A stretch of 15,193 nt of DNA from an uncultured Selenomonas sp. (GCA_905373085.1 CAJPRR010000043.1:1-15193); one strand, 5' to 3'. Counted from the stretch's first letter, positions 7,320 through 13,982 are shown. Notes: generated by a model from the letters alone, not told the origin. Numbers and translations: made by a program.

Positions 7320-7430
7320 TATTATGGCGAACAAAATATCAATATTATAAAATTTTGTCGATTATACCAGACAGAATTTGCAGAATCCTATTGATTGTCG
7401 ACTATAGAAGTATTATGATGATACTATACA
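7311..7430 (+). repeat. Operator-like array, three elements at exact 40-bp spacing
   Basis: The GTC of the core lies at 7317, 7357 and 7397, exactly 40 bp apart. The first two units read AATTTTGTCTATTAT and AATTTTGTCGATTAT and are each 26-bp inverted repeats (7312-7337 with ATTTTGT/ACAAAAT; 7352-7377 with ATTTTGTC/GACAGAAT). The third, GATTGTCGACTAT, keeps the left arm only and overlaps the -35 box and spacer of the ATPase promoter. Forty base pairs is close to four helical turns, so bound proteins would line up on one face of the DNA. Confidence 0.75.
7391..7419 (+). promoter_or_regulatory. Sigma-70 promoter for the DUF4143 ATPase
   Basis: TTGATT (7391-7396), 17-bp spacer, TATGAT (7414-7419). 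The flanking bases ATTGATT and TATTATGATGA are identical to those of the promoter at 6001. The third array element lies inside it, which suggests repression by whatever binds the array. Confidence 0.7.
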
Positions 7431-7461
7431 GAAAATATAAGGATGAATATGAGGTGATGCC

Positions 7462-8664
7462 ATGATTCAGCGCGAGAGCTATATGCGAAGGATACGTCCC
7501 TTTATCGACAAAGAGATCATCAAGGTTCTCACAGGCTTTCGTCGCTCGGGAAAATCCGTCATGCTGCAGCTCATTCAGGAGGAACTGCTCGCGCGAGGTG
7601 CAAAGAGAGAGCAGATCATTTCCTTCAACTTCGAGTCCATGGCAAATGTGAACTATAGAACGGCCTCTGCGCTTTATGAGGAAATCGCTGCAAGGCTCTC
7701 GAAGATTTCGGGGAAGGCGTATCTCTTTTTCGATGAGATTCAGGAAGTCCGCGATTGGGAGCGCTGCATCAATTCCTGCCAGGTCGATTTCTCCTGCGAC
7801 ATTTATATTACAGGCTCCAATGCGAAACTCCTTTCGGGAGAACTTGCGACTTATCTAGGCGGACGCTATGTGGAGTTCGTCATCTACCCTTTCTCTTTCA
7901 GCGAATATTTGGCAAGCAGGAAGACGCCTCGGGACATCGCACGTGGATTTCGTTCTTATATCGAATTCGGCGGCATGCCATTCCTCAAAAACTTTCCCGA
8001 TGATCCAAATTCTTCCCTGCAATATCTGCACGATCTGCAAAACTCCGTCGTCCTCAAGGATATTGTAAAGCGCAATAACGTCCGCGACGTTGACTTGCTC
8101 GAAAGGCTCATCGCCTATGTCACAGCCAACATCGCTCATACATTCAGTGCCAGAAGCATTTCCAACTATTTCAAGAGCGAGCGCCGCAATGTTTCTATAG
8201 ATACCATATTGAACCATTTGCGCGCCTGTTCTGATGCTTATCTCTTCCGCAAGATCTGCCGCGAGGACGTCATCGGCAAAAGGATTCTCTCCGTCCATGA
8301 GAAATACTACATCATCGATCACGGTCTGCGCGAAGCCGCTTATGGAAACAATATGCGCGATATTGAGCAGGTCTTGGAAAATATCGTCTGCCTTGAGCTT
8401 CTGCGCCGTGATTATACGGTGACCGTCGGCAAGGTCGGCGAAAAAGAGATCGACTTCATCGCCAAGAAAGATGGGGCAAAGATCTACATCCAAGTCGCTT
8501 ATCTTCTCGCTTCAGAGGAAACGATGGCGAGGGAATTCGCTCCTTACGATGATGTGCGCGACAACTACCCGAAATATGTCCTCTCGCTCGATGAATTCGA
8601 TAGGAGCCGGGACGGCATCAAGCACTGCAATATCCGCGATTTCCTGCTTGCGGACGCTTGGTAA
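7462..8664 (+). CDS. AAA ATPase with C-terminal DUF4143 domain
   Basis: A 400-residue member of the widespread ATPase-DUF4143 family. The N-terminal AAA_14 module has the Walker A motif GFRRSGKS (25-32) and Walker B YLFFDEIQ (87-94, Asp91-Glu92), then a sensor-1-like YITGSNAKLLSGE. The middle carries the family string FxxYIEFGGMP. The C-terminal DUF4143 region ends with GEKEIDFIA then IYIQV (Glu329, Asp331, Gln344), resembling the core of a PD-(D/E)XK nuclease fold. The cellular role of the family is not established; proposals include mobile-element or defence functions. GAGGTGA precedes the ATG at short spacing. It is monocistronic, from a promoter embedded in a repeat array, and such genes tend to be strain-variable, which fits transfer, though its GC content is only a little below that of its neighbours. 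Confidence 0.92.
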   Translation: MIQRESYMRRIRPFIDKEIIKVLTGFRRSGKSVMLQLIQEELLARGAKREQIISFNFESMANVNYRTASALYEEIAARLSKISGKAYLFFDEIQEVRDWERCINSCQVDFSCDIYITGSNAKLLSGELATYLGGRYVEFVIYPFSFSEYLASRKTPRDIARGFRSYIEFGGMPFLKNFPDDPNSSLQYLHDLQNSVVLKDIVKRNNVRDVDLLERLIAYVTANIAHTFSARSISNYFKSERRNVSIDTILNHLRACSDAYLFRKICREDVIGKRILSVHEKYYIIDHGLREAAYGNNMRDIEQVLENIVCLELLRRDYTVTVGKVGEKEIDFIAKKDGAKIYIQVAYLLASEETMAREFAPYDDVRDNYPKYVLSLDEFDRSRDGIKHCNIRDFLLADAW

Positions 8665-8687
8665 GTGCTGCGCCAGAGAATTTCCCC

Positions 8688-8716
8688 TTGAAAAAAATCT
8701 TCATATCGTTGATAAT
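8688..8716 (+). promoter_or_regulatory. Sigma-70 promoter for the ClpX paralog
   Basis: TTGAAA (8688-8693), 17-bp spacer, GATAAT (8711-8716), beginning 24 bases after the ATPase stop. Predicted start near 8723, so the hairpin at 8734-8760 lies inside the clpX leader. Confidence 0.6.
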
Positions 8717-8733
8717 GAGGAAGACACTTTTTA

Positions 8734-8764
8734 GGAAGCGCTGAATCTGTCCGCGCTTCCTTTT
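8734..8764 (+). terminator. Leader hairpin: terminator or attenuator before the ClpX paralog
   Basis: A perfect 8-bp stem, GGAAGCGC with GCGCTTCC, 11-base loop, followed by only four T residues. It can end the ATPase transcript, but the clpX promoter lies upstream of it and the clpX ATG is 28 bases downstream, so clpX transcripts must read through. The short T-run is consistent with partial termination. Confidence 0.6.
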
Positions 8765-8787
8765 ACGCGAACGAAGGGAGAATCATA

Positions 8788-10080
8788 ATGCCTGGACAAG
8801 AACCGATCAAGCATACCTGCAGTTTCTGCAAGCGCAAGGTCACGGTGCACGATCAGTACGATATGCCGATCTTTGATCCGAACACGGGATTTGCCATCTG
8901 CAAGGACTGCGTCAAGGACATATACAATTTCATCGAGGAGCACGAGGCGGCGAGCGTCGAGAAGGAGAAGCTCGACTTTGCCGGCCAGCTCGACGAGATC
9001 TTGAAGAAGAACAAGCCGCATATCATCAAGGCGTACCTCGACGAGTACATCATCAATCAGGATCGCGCGAAGAAGATCCTCTCCGTCGCCGTCTACAATC
9101 ATTACAAACGCATGAAGTACGGCTACATGAACGAGGACGGCACGGACATCGAGAAGTCGAACGTCATCATGCTCGGCCCCTCGGGCTGCGGCAAGACGGC
9201 GCTCTTGTCGCACCTGTCGCGCCTCCTCGACATCCCGTTTGCCGTGACGGACGCGTCGAGCCTCACGGAAGCGGGCTTCGTCGGCGCGGATGTCGAGGTC
9301 GCCGTTCGCAACCTCTACTATGCGGCGGAAAAGGACATCGAGAAGGCGGAGCACGGCATCATCTACCTCGACGAGTTCGACAAGATCGCGCGAAAGTCGG
9401 GAGCGAACAACTCGATCACCGCCGATCCCGGGCACGAGGGCGTGCAGCAGGCGCTGCTCAAGATGCTCGAAGGTTCTGTCGTCGAGTTCACGGCGCGCGG
9501 CCAGAGGAAGCACCCCGAAGCGCCGACGATCAAGGTCGATACGAAGAATATCCTCTTCATCGTCGGCGGCGCCTTCGTCGGCATTGAGGACATCATAGCC
9601 AAGCGCATTAAGAAGGATGCGGCGGGCATCGGCTTCGGTGCGGAAGTAGAGGGCAAGGAGAAGGATGCGGCGAAGCGCTTCGACGAGCTGATTCACAAGG
9701 TGCGCCCCGAAGACCTCATGCAGTACGGCATCATTCCCGAGATCATTGGCCGTCTGCCCGTCATTTGCACGCTTGAAACGCTCTCCGAGGACGACCTCCT
9801 GCGCATTCTGACCGAGCCGAAGGACGCGCCCGTCAAGCAGTACGAAAAGCTGCTTGCGATGGACAATGTCGAGCTGCTCTTTGAAGAAGAGGCGCTTCGC
9901 GCCGTCGCCAAGAAGGCGATCGAGCGCAAGACGGGCGCGAGAAGCCTCAAGGGCATCATCGAGGACACGATGCTCGACGTGATGTTCGAGATCCCCAAGT
10001 CCGACGAAAAGCGCCGCGTGACGATCACGAAGGAATGTCTGGAAGAAGGAAAAGAGCCGAAGATTGAAGTGATTGGATAG
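8788..10080 (+). CDS. Divergent ClpX-type AAA+ unfoldase
   Basis: ClpX recognises tagged proteins, unfolds them and feeds them to ClpP. The 430-residue product has the full architecture: an N-terminal zinc-binding domain (Cys11, Cys14, Cys38, Cys41), Walker A GPSGCGKT (130-137), pore-1 loop GFVG (163-166), Walker B YLDEFDK (Asp195-Glu196), RKH pore-2 loop (240-242), the ClpP-docking IGF motif (281-283) and sensor-2 GAR (383-385). Several usually fixed positions differ: pore-1 is GFVGADVE rather than GYVGEDVE, Walker A is GPSGCGKT rather than GPTGSGKT, and the VIGQ box is IINQ. It stands alone instead of following tig-clpP, so it is more likely a second ClpX than the housekeeping copy. GGGAG sits seven bases before the ATG. 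The gene symbol is withheld because it is probably a paralog. Confidence 0.9.
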   Translation: MPGQEPIKHTCSFCKRKVTVHDQYDMPIFDPNTGFAICKDCVKDIYNFIEEHEAASVEKEKLDFAGQLDEILKKNKPHIIKAYLDEYIINQDRAKKILSVAVYNHYKRMKYGYMNEDGTDIEKSNVIMLGPSGCGKTALLSHLSRLLDIPFAVTDASSLTEAGFVGADVEVAVRNLYYAAEKDIEKAEHGIIYLDEFDKIARKSGANNSITADPGHEGVQQALLKMLEGSVVEFTARGQRKHPEAPTIKVDTKNILFIVGGAFVGIEDIIAKRIKKDAAGIGFGAEVEGKEKDAAKRFDELIHKVRPEDLMQYGIIPEIIGRLPVICTLETLSEDDLLRILTEPKDAPVKQYEKLLAMDNVELLFEEEALRAVAKKAIERKTGARSLKGIIEDTMLDVMFEIPKSDEKRRVTITKECLEEGKEPKIEVIG

Positions 10081-10142
10081 GGCGATGCGTTTTTTCCTCG
10101 TTGAACTTATCGAGGTTGAGAAATTCAGCCACCTCGAATCGC

Positions 10143-10171
10143 TTGCACACATACAATGAATATGCTATACT
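10143..10171 (+). promoter_or_regulatory. Sigma-70 promoter without a downstream gene on its strand
   Basis: TTGCAC (10143-10148), 17-bp spacer, TATACT (10166-10171). Predicted start near 10178. The next feature on this strand is the terminator at 10216, so it would make a transcript of about 75 bases. Confidence 0.6.
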
Positions 10172-10177
10172 GAATGT

Positions 10178-10252
10178 GGCAGGAATGAAAGAACAACTTT
10201 CACAGCATGTACACGAAAATCCCCCCAAGTCGCCTCTTGGGGGGATTTTTCT
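10178..10252 (+). ncRNA. Candidate small RNA of about 75 nt
   Basis: Bounded by a promoter and a strong terminator. A 5' hairpin, TGAAAG-AACAA-CTTTCA (10186-10202), is followed by a short single-stranded stretch (CAGCATGTACACG) and the 14-bp terminator stem, the usual outline of a trans-acting bacterial sRNA. An ATG at 10185 opens a short frame, but no ribosome site is properly placed before it. It could instead be a decayed leader. No known RNA family is recognised. Confidence 0.45.
10216..10252. terminator. Strong bidirectional terminator between the ClpX and GlcF genes
   Basis: A perfect 14-bp stem, AAAATCCCCCCAAG with CTTGGGGGGATTTT, around a 6-base loop (TCGCCT). T residues follow on both strands, so it can end the rightward clpX or sRNA transcript and, six bases beyond the glcF stop, the leftward glc operon. 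Confidence 0.92.
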
Positions 10253-10257
10253 TATGC

Positions 10258-11592
10258 TTATGCTATTTCCGTGCGCTTTTTTGCGCCGCGATACGATTCG
10301 GCGAGAATCTGAATCGGGTGGTAGACGACCTGCGGCATGTTGTTCTGTACGACGCCGTCCGTGATGTGCATGCGGCAGCTCGGGCAGCTCGTCGCCACGA
10401 GGTCTGCGCCCGTCGCCTTGATGTTGCTGCACTTGCGGTCGTTGATCTCACGGCTCATCTCATAGTGCGCCATGCAGAAGGAGCCGCCGGAGCCGCAGCA
10501 GCGGTCATGCTCTTTCATCTCAACGAACTCCAATCCTGGAATCGCCTTCAAGACTTCGCGCGGCTGCTCCGTGATGCCGAGGCCGCGAACCATGTGGCAT
10601 GGATCGTGCATCGTGACCTTCTTGTTGACGGGCGAGAGGTTGTCCGTGCGGAAGCCTTTCTCAATGAGCAGTTCGCTGATCTCTCGTACCTTCGCGGCCA
10701 TCTTTTCGGCACGAGGACGCCATTCGGGATCGTCCTTGAGCCATTCGGGATAGTGCTTCAAGGCTTCGACGCAAGAACCGCAGGCGCCGACGATGTAGTC
10801 GACGTCGAGAGCTTCGAAAACGCGGATCGTGTTGCGTGCGAGCTGGTTCGCGAGGTCGAAAGCGCCCGATACATGGATCGGCGTGCCGCAGCAGTGCTGC
10901 TTGGGCGGCAGCACGACCTCGATGTCGTTTGCCTTGAGAACGTCGATGACGGCGTCGCCCATGTCCGTGTACATGTAGTTGATCGTGCAGCCTGTGAAGA
11001 AGGCGACGCGGAACTTCGGGTTCTCTACCTTGATGACCTCGGGGTATTGGCTGCGCAGAGGGCGCGAAGCCAGAGGCGGCGTCGCGCGGTTCGGATCCAT
11101 GCCCGGCATGGGCAGACGCGACTTCACGGCGTTCTTGCCCGGCACTTCCTTGAAGGACATCCAGCCGAACATGCCGCCGAGCTTCAGCGCCGCATCGAAG
11201 AGCGGACGGTTCTGCAGGAGACGGAAGACGTTCTTCTTGATCGGGTGCAGACCGCGCGCCTTGACAGCGGCGTTCCTGCCGCGCAGGATCAGCTCGTCGG
11301 CTGCGACGCCGCACGGACAGTTCGCCGCGCAGCTCTTGCAGTTCAGGCACATCGCCATGATGTGGTCAAACTCCGCCGAGATGGGTACCTTGCCCGAAAG
11401 ATAGCCCTGCATCAGAGAGATCTTGCCGCGTGCGACCATCTGCTCTTTTTTCGTCTCGCGGTAGATCGGACAGACGGCTTGGCAGTTGCCGCATTTCATG
11501 CAGTTCGCCAATGCGTCCTCGATGTCCGCGAGGAGCGATGTGTCCTGCTTGTTCAGGTCTGCCGCCGTAAACTTTTTCGTTTCTTCAGCCAT
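10258..11592 (-). CDS. glcF: Iron-sulfur subunit of a 2-hydroxyacid (glycolate/D-lactate) dehydrogenase
   Basis: A 444-residue cytoplasmic electron-transfer subunit. The N-terminal part has two 4Fe-4S motifs, CMKCGNCQAVCP (Cys31, 34, 37, 41) and CLNCKSCAANCP (Cys82, 85, 88, 92). The C-terminal half has two CCG-domain cysteine clusters, with CCG at 234-236 and 365-367, as in GlcF and heterodisulfide-reductase subunit B. It would accept electrons from the FAD subunit encoded just upstream and pass them on, probably to quinone; the acceptor is inferred. Its ATG lies three bases after the glcD stop, with a GGAGAG box inside the end of glcD, so translation is likely coupled. The family cannot be split by eye into glycolate and D-lactate enzymes, so the symbol reflects homology only. 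Confidence 0.88.
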   Translation of the reverse strand: MAEETKKFTAADLNKQDTSLLADIEDALANCMKCGNCQAVCPIYRETKKEQMVARGKISLMQGYLSGKVPISAEFDHIMAMCLNCKSCAANCPCGVAADELILRGRNAAVKARGLHPIKKNVFRLLQNRPLFDAALKLGGMFGWMSFKEVPGKNAVKSRLPMPGMDPNRATPPLASRPLRSQYPEVIKVENPKFRVAFFTGCTINYMYTDMGDAVIDVLKANDIEVVLPPKQHCCGTPIHVSGAFDLANQLARNTIRVFEALDVDYIVGACGSCVEALKHYPEWLKDDPEWRPRAEKMAAKVREISELLIEKGFRTDNLSPVNKKVTMHDPCHMVRGLGITEQPREVLKAIPGLEFVEMKEHDRCCGSGGSFCMAHYEMSREINDRKCSNIKATGADLVATSCPSCRMHITDGVVQNNMPQVVYHPIQILAESYRGAKKRTEIA

Positions 11593-11595
11593 AGG

Positions 11596-12981
11596 TCAGC
11601 ACTCTCCAATCAATTTGCCCGGGTTCAGAATGAGGTTCGGGTCGAGTGCGCGCTTGATCTGGCGCATGGCCTCCATGCCTTCCTTGCCGTGCTGCAGCTC
11701 CATCCAGGGCAGCTTGCCGAGACCGATGCCATGCTCGCCCGAGAGAGTGCCGCCCAGCTCGACCGCACCGCGGAAGATGTCGTCCATCGCCTCGTGGACG
11801 CGCTTCGTCTCCTCCTCGTCGCGCAGGTCGCAGACGATCGTCGGGTGCATGTTGCCGTCGCCTGCATGACCGAACGTGCCGATCGTGACGTTGTGATCCT
11901 TCGCCGCCTTCTTGACGATGGCGAGGAATGCCGGAATCTTGCTCCGCGGCACGGTAGCATCCTCGACGAACGTCGTCGGACGCAGCTTCGCAAGGCACGG
12001 AAGCGCCATGCGGCGAGCCGTCCAGAGCTGTTCCTTGTGCTTCGCGTCACGGGCGAGCGTGACTTCGCGTGCGTTATTTTCTTCCAGAACCTTCATGACC
12101 TTGTCCGCCTCGTCCTCGACGACGACGGGATGACCGTCAACCTCGATGAGGAGGATTGCGTCAGCGTCCGTCGGCAGGCCGACGTGCATGAAGTCCTCGA
12201 CCGTGCGGATCGTCGCGTTGTCAAGGATTTCGAGCGTCGCAGGGATGATCTTCGCGGCGATGATGCCCGAGACGGCGCGTCCCGCATCCTCGATCGTATC
12301 GAAGATCGCGACCATGCTCTTCGTCTTCTCCGGCGCAGGAACGAGCTTCAAGAGAGCCTTCGTGACGACGCCGAGCGTGCCTTCCGAACCCGTGAAGAGC
12401 TTCGTCATGTCGTAGCCCGAGACGTCCTTGACATTCTTGCCGCCCGTATGCAGCACATCGCCGTTCGCGAGGACGACTTCGAGACCCTGCACATAGTTTT
12501 TCGTGATGCCGTATTTCAATCCACGCAGGCCGCCCGAGTTCTCCGCGATCGTGCCGCCGAGACTCGCCGTCTTGACCGTGCCCGGATCGGGCGGGTAGAT
12601 GAGGCCGAACTGTGCGATATGGTCGTTGATGTCCTGCACGATGACGCCCGCCTCGACCTCGGCGATGAGGTTTTCGAGATCGACGTCGATGATCTTGTTG
12701 AAGCGGAGCATCGAGAGAACGATGCCGCCCTTCAAAGGCGCCGTGCCCGCCGAGAGGTTCGTGCCCGAGCCGCGCGTGTAGACGGGGATCTTGTGCTCGT
12801 TCGCGAACTTCAAGACCTTCGAAACTTCCTCCGTCGTGCCGGGGCTGACGACGACATCTGGCATGTAGATGTGGCCGGGCGTAGCATCATAGGCGTAGGA
12901 GTAAAGTTCCTCTTCTTTCGACTGAACATTCTCCGCGCCGACGATCTTCGTCATTTCTTCTGCCAGCTGCTGCTTTTCCAT
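11596..12981 (-). CDS. glcD: FAD-linked 2-hydroxyacid dehydrogenase subunit (GlcD/D-lactate dehydrogenase type)
   Basis: A 461-residue flavoprotein of the usual GlcD length. The N-terminal FAD-binding PCMH domain carries PVYTRGSGTNLSAG (about 66-79) and PPDPGTVKTASLGG. The C-terminal oxidase domain has the substrate/active-site strings FGHAGDGNMHP and GTLSGEHGIG, ending in LDPNLILNPGK. It oxidises a small 2-hydroxyacid such as D-lactate or glycolate and hands electrons to the iron-sulfur subunit encoded next. An AGAGGTG box eight bases before the ATG supports the start. No GlcE-like third subunit and no electron-transfer flavoprotein gene is next to the pair, which suits a two-subunit enzyme. 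The operon has its own promoter and a palindromic operator candidate upstream. Confidence 0.92.
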   Translation of the reverse strand: MEKQQLAEEMTKIVGAENVQSKEEELYSYAYDATPGHIYMPDVVVSPGTTEEVSKVLKFANEHKIPVYTRGSGTNLSAGTAPLKGGIVLSMLRFNKIIDVDLENLIAEVEAGVIVQDINDHIAQFGLIYPPDPGTVKTASLGGTIAENSGGLRGLKYGITKNYVQGLEVVLANGDVLHTGGKNVKDVSGYDMTKLFTGSEGTLGVVTKALLKLVPAPEKTKSMVAIFDTIEDAGRAVSGIIAAKIIPATLEILDNATIRTVEDFMHVGLPTDADAILLIEVDGHPVVVEDEADKVMKVLEENNAREVTLARDAKHKEQLWTARRMALPCLAKLRPTTFVEDATVPRSKIPAFLAIVKKAAKDHNVTIGTFGHAGDGNMHPTIVCDLRDEEETKRVHEAMDDIFRGAVELGGTLSGEHGIGLGKLPWMELQHGKEGMEAMRQIKRALDPNLILNPGKLIGEC

Positions 12982-13026
12982 TTAGTGTGCACCTCTTTCT
13001 CAATGGTGGTTGTCATAGATGAAAAC

Positions 13027-13049
13027 TATAGGGAGATAAACTTCCTATA
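13027..13049. promoter_or_regulatory. 23-bp palindromic operator candidate for the glc operon
   Basis: TATAGGGAGAT and its counterpart ATCT.CC-type right arm give a near-perfect palindrome (TATAGG at one end, CCTATA at the other; 9 of 11 positions per arm match). It covers roughly +1 to +22 of the predicted glc transcript, a classic repressor position. The regulator gene is not in the window. Confidence 0.5.
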
Positions 13050-13054
13050 ATCTA

Positions 13055-13082
13055 AGTATCGCACATTTTTCGCTTTTGTCAA
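13055..13082 (-). promoter_or_regulatory. Sigma-70 promoter for glcD-glcF
   Basis: On the minus strand: TTGACA (13077-13082), 16-bp spacer, GATACT (13055-13060). Predicted start near 13048, leaving a leader of about 67 bases. Confidence 0.7.
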
Positions 13083-13195
13083 TGGAAAATTACGGCTTTT
13101 TTCGATAATTCCGATGGTTTTCCTGTGAAAATCCAAGAGGCCAAGCTCAAAGGGAAGAGAGCGATTAGTTTTTTCATATAAGGACGGCGCATAAT

Positions 13196-13283
13196 ATTCA
13201 CGATAGACAAATTCATTTTAGTAAATCTATGCAAAATCGACAAATTTATTTTATATATTTCATACAAAATAGACGATTCTCTA
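13196..13283 (-). repeat. 33-bp-periodic array sharing the TTTGTC core
   Basis: Read on the minus strand, three units contain ATCGTCTATTTTG, TTTGTCGATTTTG and TTTGTCTATCGTG. The GTC cores (plus-strand GAC at 13206, 13239 and 13272) are exactly 33 bp apart, about three helical turns. Two units also share a downstream ACTAAAAT or ATAAAAT. The core matches the elements at 7311-7430, but the palindromic right arms are not kept and no ATPase gene lies downstream. Confidence 0.65.
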
Positions 13284-13361
13284 TTGATTCAGCTGTATGC
13301 GAAGACGAATTCGGAAGGTATCCTGTCGAAATCCTCGCTGTGTGCCCCTCATATTTTTGCA

Positions 13362-13390
13362 TTTACAAATGGAGGTGCATGGTATATATT
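13362..13390 (+). promoter_or_regulatory. Sigma-70 promoter for hicAB
   Basis: TTTACA (13362-13367), 17-bp spacer, TATATT (13385-13390). Predicted start near 13397, 31 bases before hicA. An imperfect inverted repeat AAGTCA/TGATTT just downstream could be an autoregulatory operator, but it is weak. Confidence 0.65.
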
Positions 13391-13427
13391 TAAGTCATGA
13401 ATTTATTGATTTGAGCAAGGAAACAGT

Positions 13428-13613
13428 ATGAAAAATTCGGAGTTGAAGCGTCTGCTGAAGAAGATGGGCTGTCGATTTGAGACACACGGTGGACGCCATG
13501 ACAATTGGATCAATCTTAAGACAGGAAAGATTTTTCAAGTCCCGCGTCATGATGGACAGGAAATAAAAACGGGCACTCTTGAAGCTATCATGAAGCAAGC
13601 CGGATTGAAATGA
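13428..13613 (+). CDS. hicA: HicA-type mRNA interferase toxin
   Basis: A 61-residue dsRBD-like toxin of normal length (about 60). HicA cleaves mRNA when free of its antitoxin. Visible marks are the LKKMGCRFETHGGRHDNW segment with the catalytic His24 in the GGRH motif, then FQVPRHDGQEIKTGTLEAIMKQAGL, which is the conserved VPxHxxxEIxxGTLxxIxKQAGL ending. AAGGA lies six bases before the ATG. The toxin gene precedes the antitoxin, as in most HicAB pairs, with 16 bp between. All key residues are intact, so it should be active. Confidence 0.92.
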   Translation: MKNSELKRLLKKMGCRFETHGGRHDNWINLKTGKIFQVPRHDGQEIKTGTLEAIMKQAGLK

Positions 13614-13629
13614 AGAGGAGGTGTTTTTG

Positions 13630-13941
13630 ATGGCAAAGTATGTATATCCTGCAGTTTTCGCGCCTGCAGCAGAAGGGGGATACGTCGTTACGTTTCCCGA
13701 CTGGGAGGGGGCTACGCAGGGAGATACGGTTGCGGAAGCAATCGAGATGGCGGCTGATTTCTTGGGACTTGCAACTTGGACAGCGGAAAGCAATGCACAG
13801 GAATTTCCTGCGGCGACAGCGTTGGAGAAAGTTGTCGCTCCACAGCATGGCTTTGTCAATCTCATAGCCGTTGATACGGATGTATACGCTGAAATCATCG
13901 AGCGCGAGAATAATCCGATCAAGAAAGCGCTGATAAAATGA
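13630..13941 (+). CDS. hicB: HicB-type antitoxin, short form
   Basis: A 103-residue partner of HicA. The partially RNase-H-like N-terminal domain is clear: YVYPAVFAPAAEGGYVVTFPDWEGATQGDTVAEAIEMAADFLGL is the standard HicB core. The protein ends in NPIKKALIK, the point where many relatives continue with a KKTxTIPxWLN segment and a ribbon-helix-helix DNA-binding domain. That domain is absent, and the following bases do not encode it in any frame that I can read. It should still neutralise HicA, but it may not autoregulate the operon. The ATG at 13630 is used, with AGGAGG eight bases upstream; a GTG three codons earlier overlaps that box. Confidence 0.88.
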   Translation: MAKYVYPAVFAPAAEGGYVVTFPDWEGATQGDTVAEAIEMAADFLGLATWTAESNAQEFPAATALEKVVAPQHGFVNLIAVDTDVYAEIIERENNPIKKALIK

Positions 13942-13982
13942 AGTTGCCCAGATTTGCATAGATGCGCTGGTTCTATCGAGGA

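Larger units (their letters stand above)
12982..13427. other. 446-bp intergenic region, no supported gene
   Basis: This AT-rich gap holds, from left to right, the glc operon leader and palindrome, the leftward glc promoter, the 33-bp-periodic repeat array (13196-13283) and the rightward hicA promoter (13362). The stretch 13090-13195 and the stretch 13290-13360 show nothing recognisable. A 62-codon frame on the minus strand (13079-13267) is judged non-coding because its repeated NLSI residues are simply the repeat array translated. Confidence 0.65.

Noticed and set aside
7311..7430. CRISPR array
   Set aside because: Only three units, poorly conserved outside the core, with no uniform repeat-spacer structure and overlapping a promoter; operator sites fit better.
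8731..10152. A 473-codon open frame on the minus strand
   Set aside because: Antisense to the ClpX paralog, which has every expected motif; the antisense product has none and no ribosome site.
10185..10254. Leader peptide beginning MKEQLSQHVHENP
   Set aside because: AGGA touches the ATG directly, leaving no room for a ribosome site, and the frame is translated terminator sequence for most of its length.
10207..13050. A 947-codon open frame on the plus strand
   Set aside because: It is antisense to glcD and glcF, low in complexity (Arg-, Asp- and Val-rich), shows no family motif and is an effect of GC-biased codons on the opposite strand.
13079..13267. A 62-residue protein on the minus strand
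   Set aside because: Its repeated NLSI residues are the 33-bp repeats read in frame, there is no ribosome site, and it overlaps the glc promoter.
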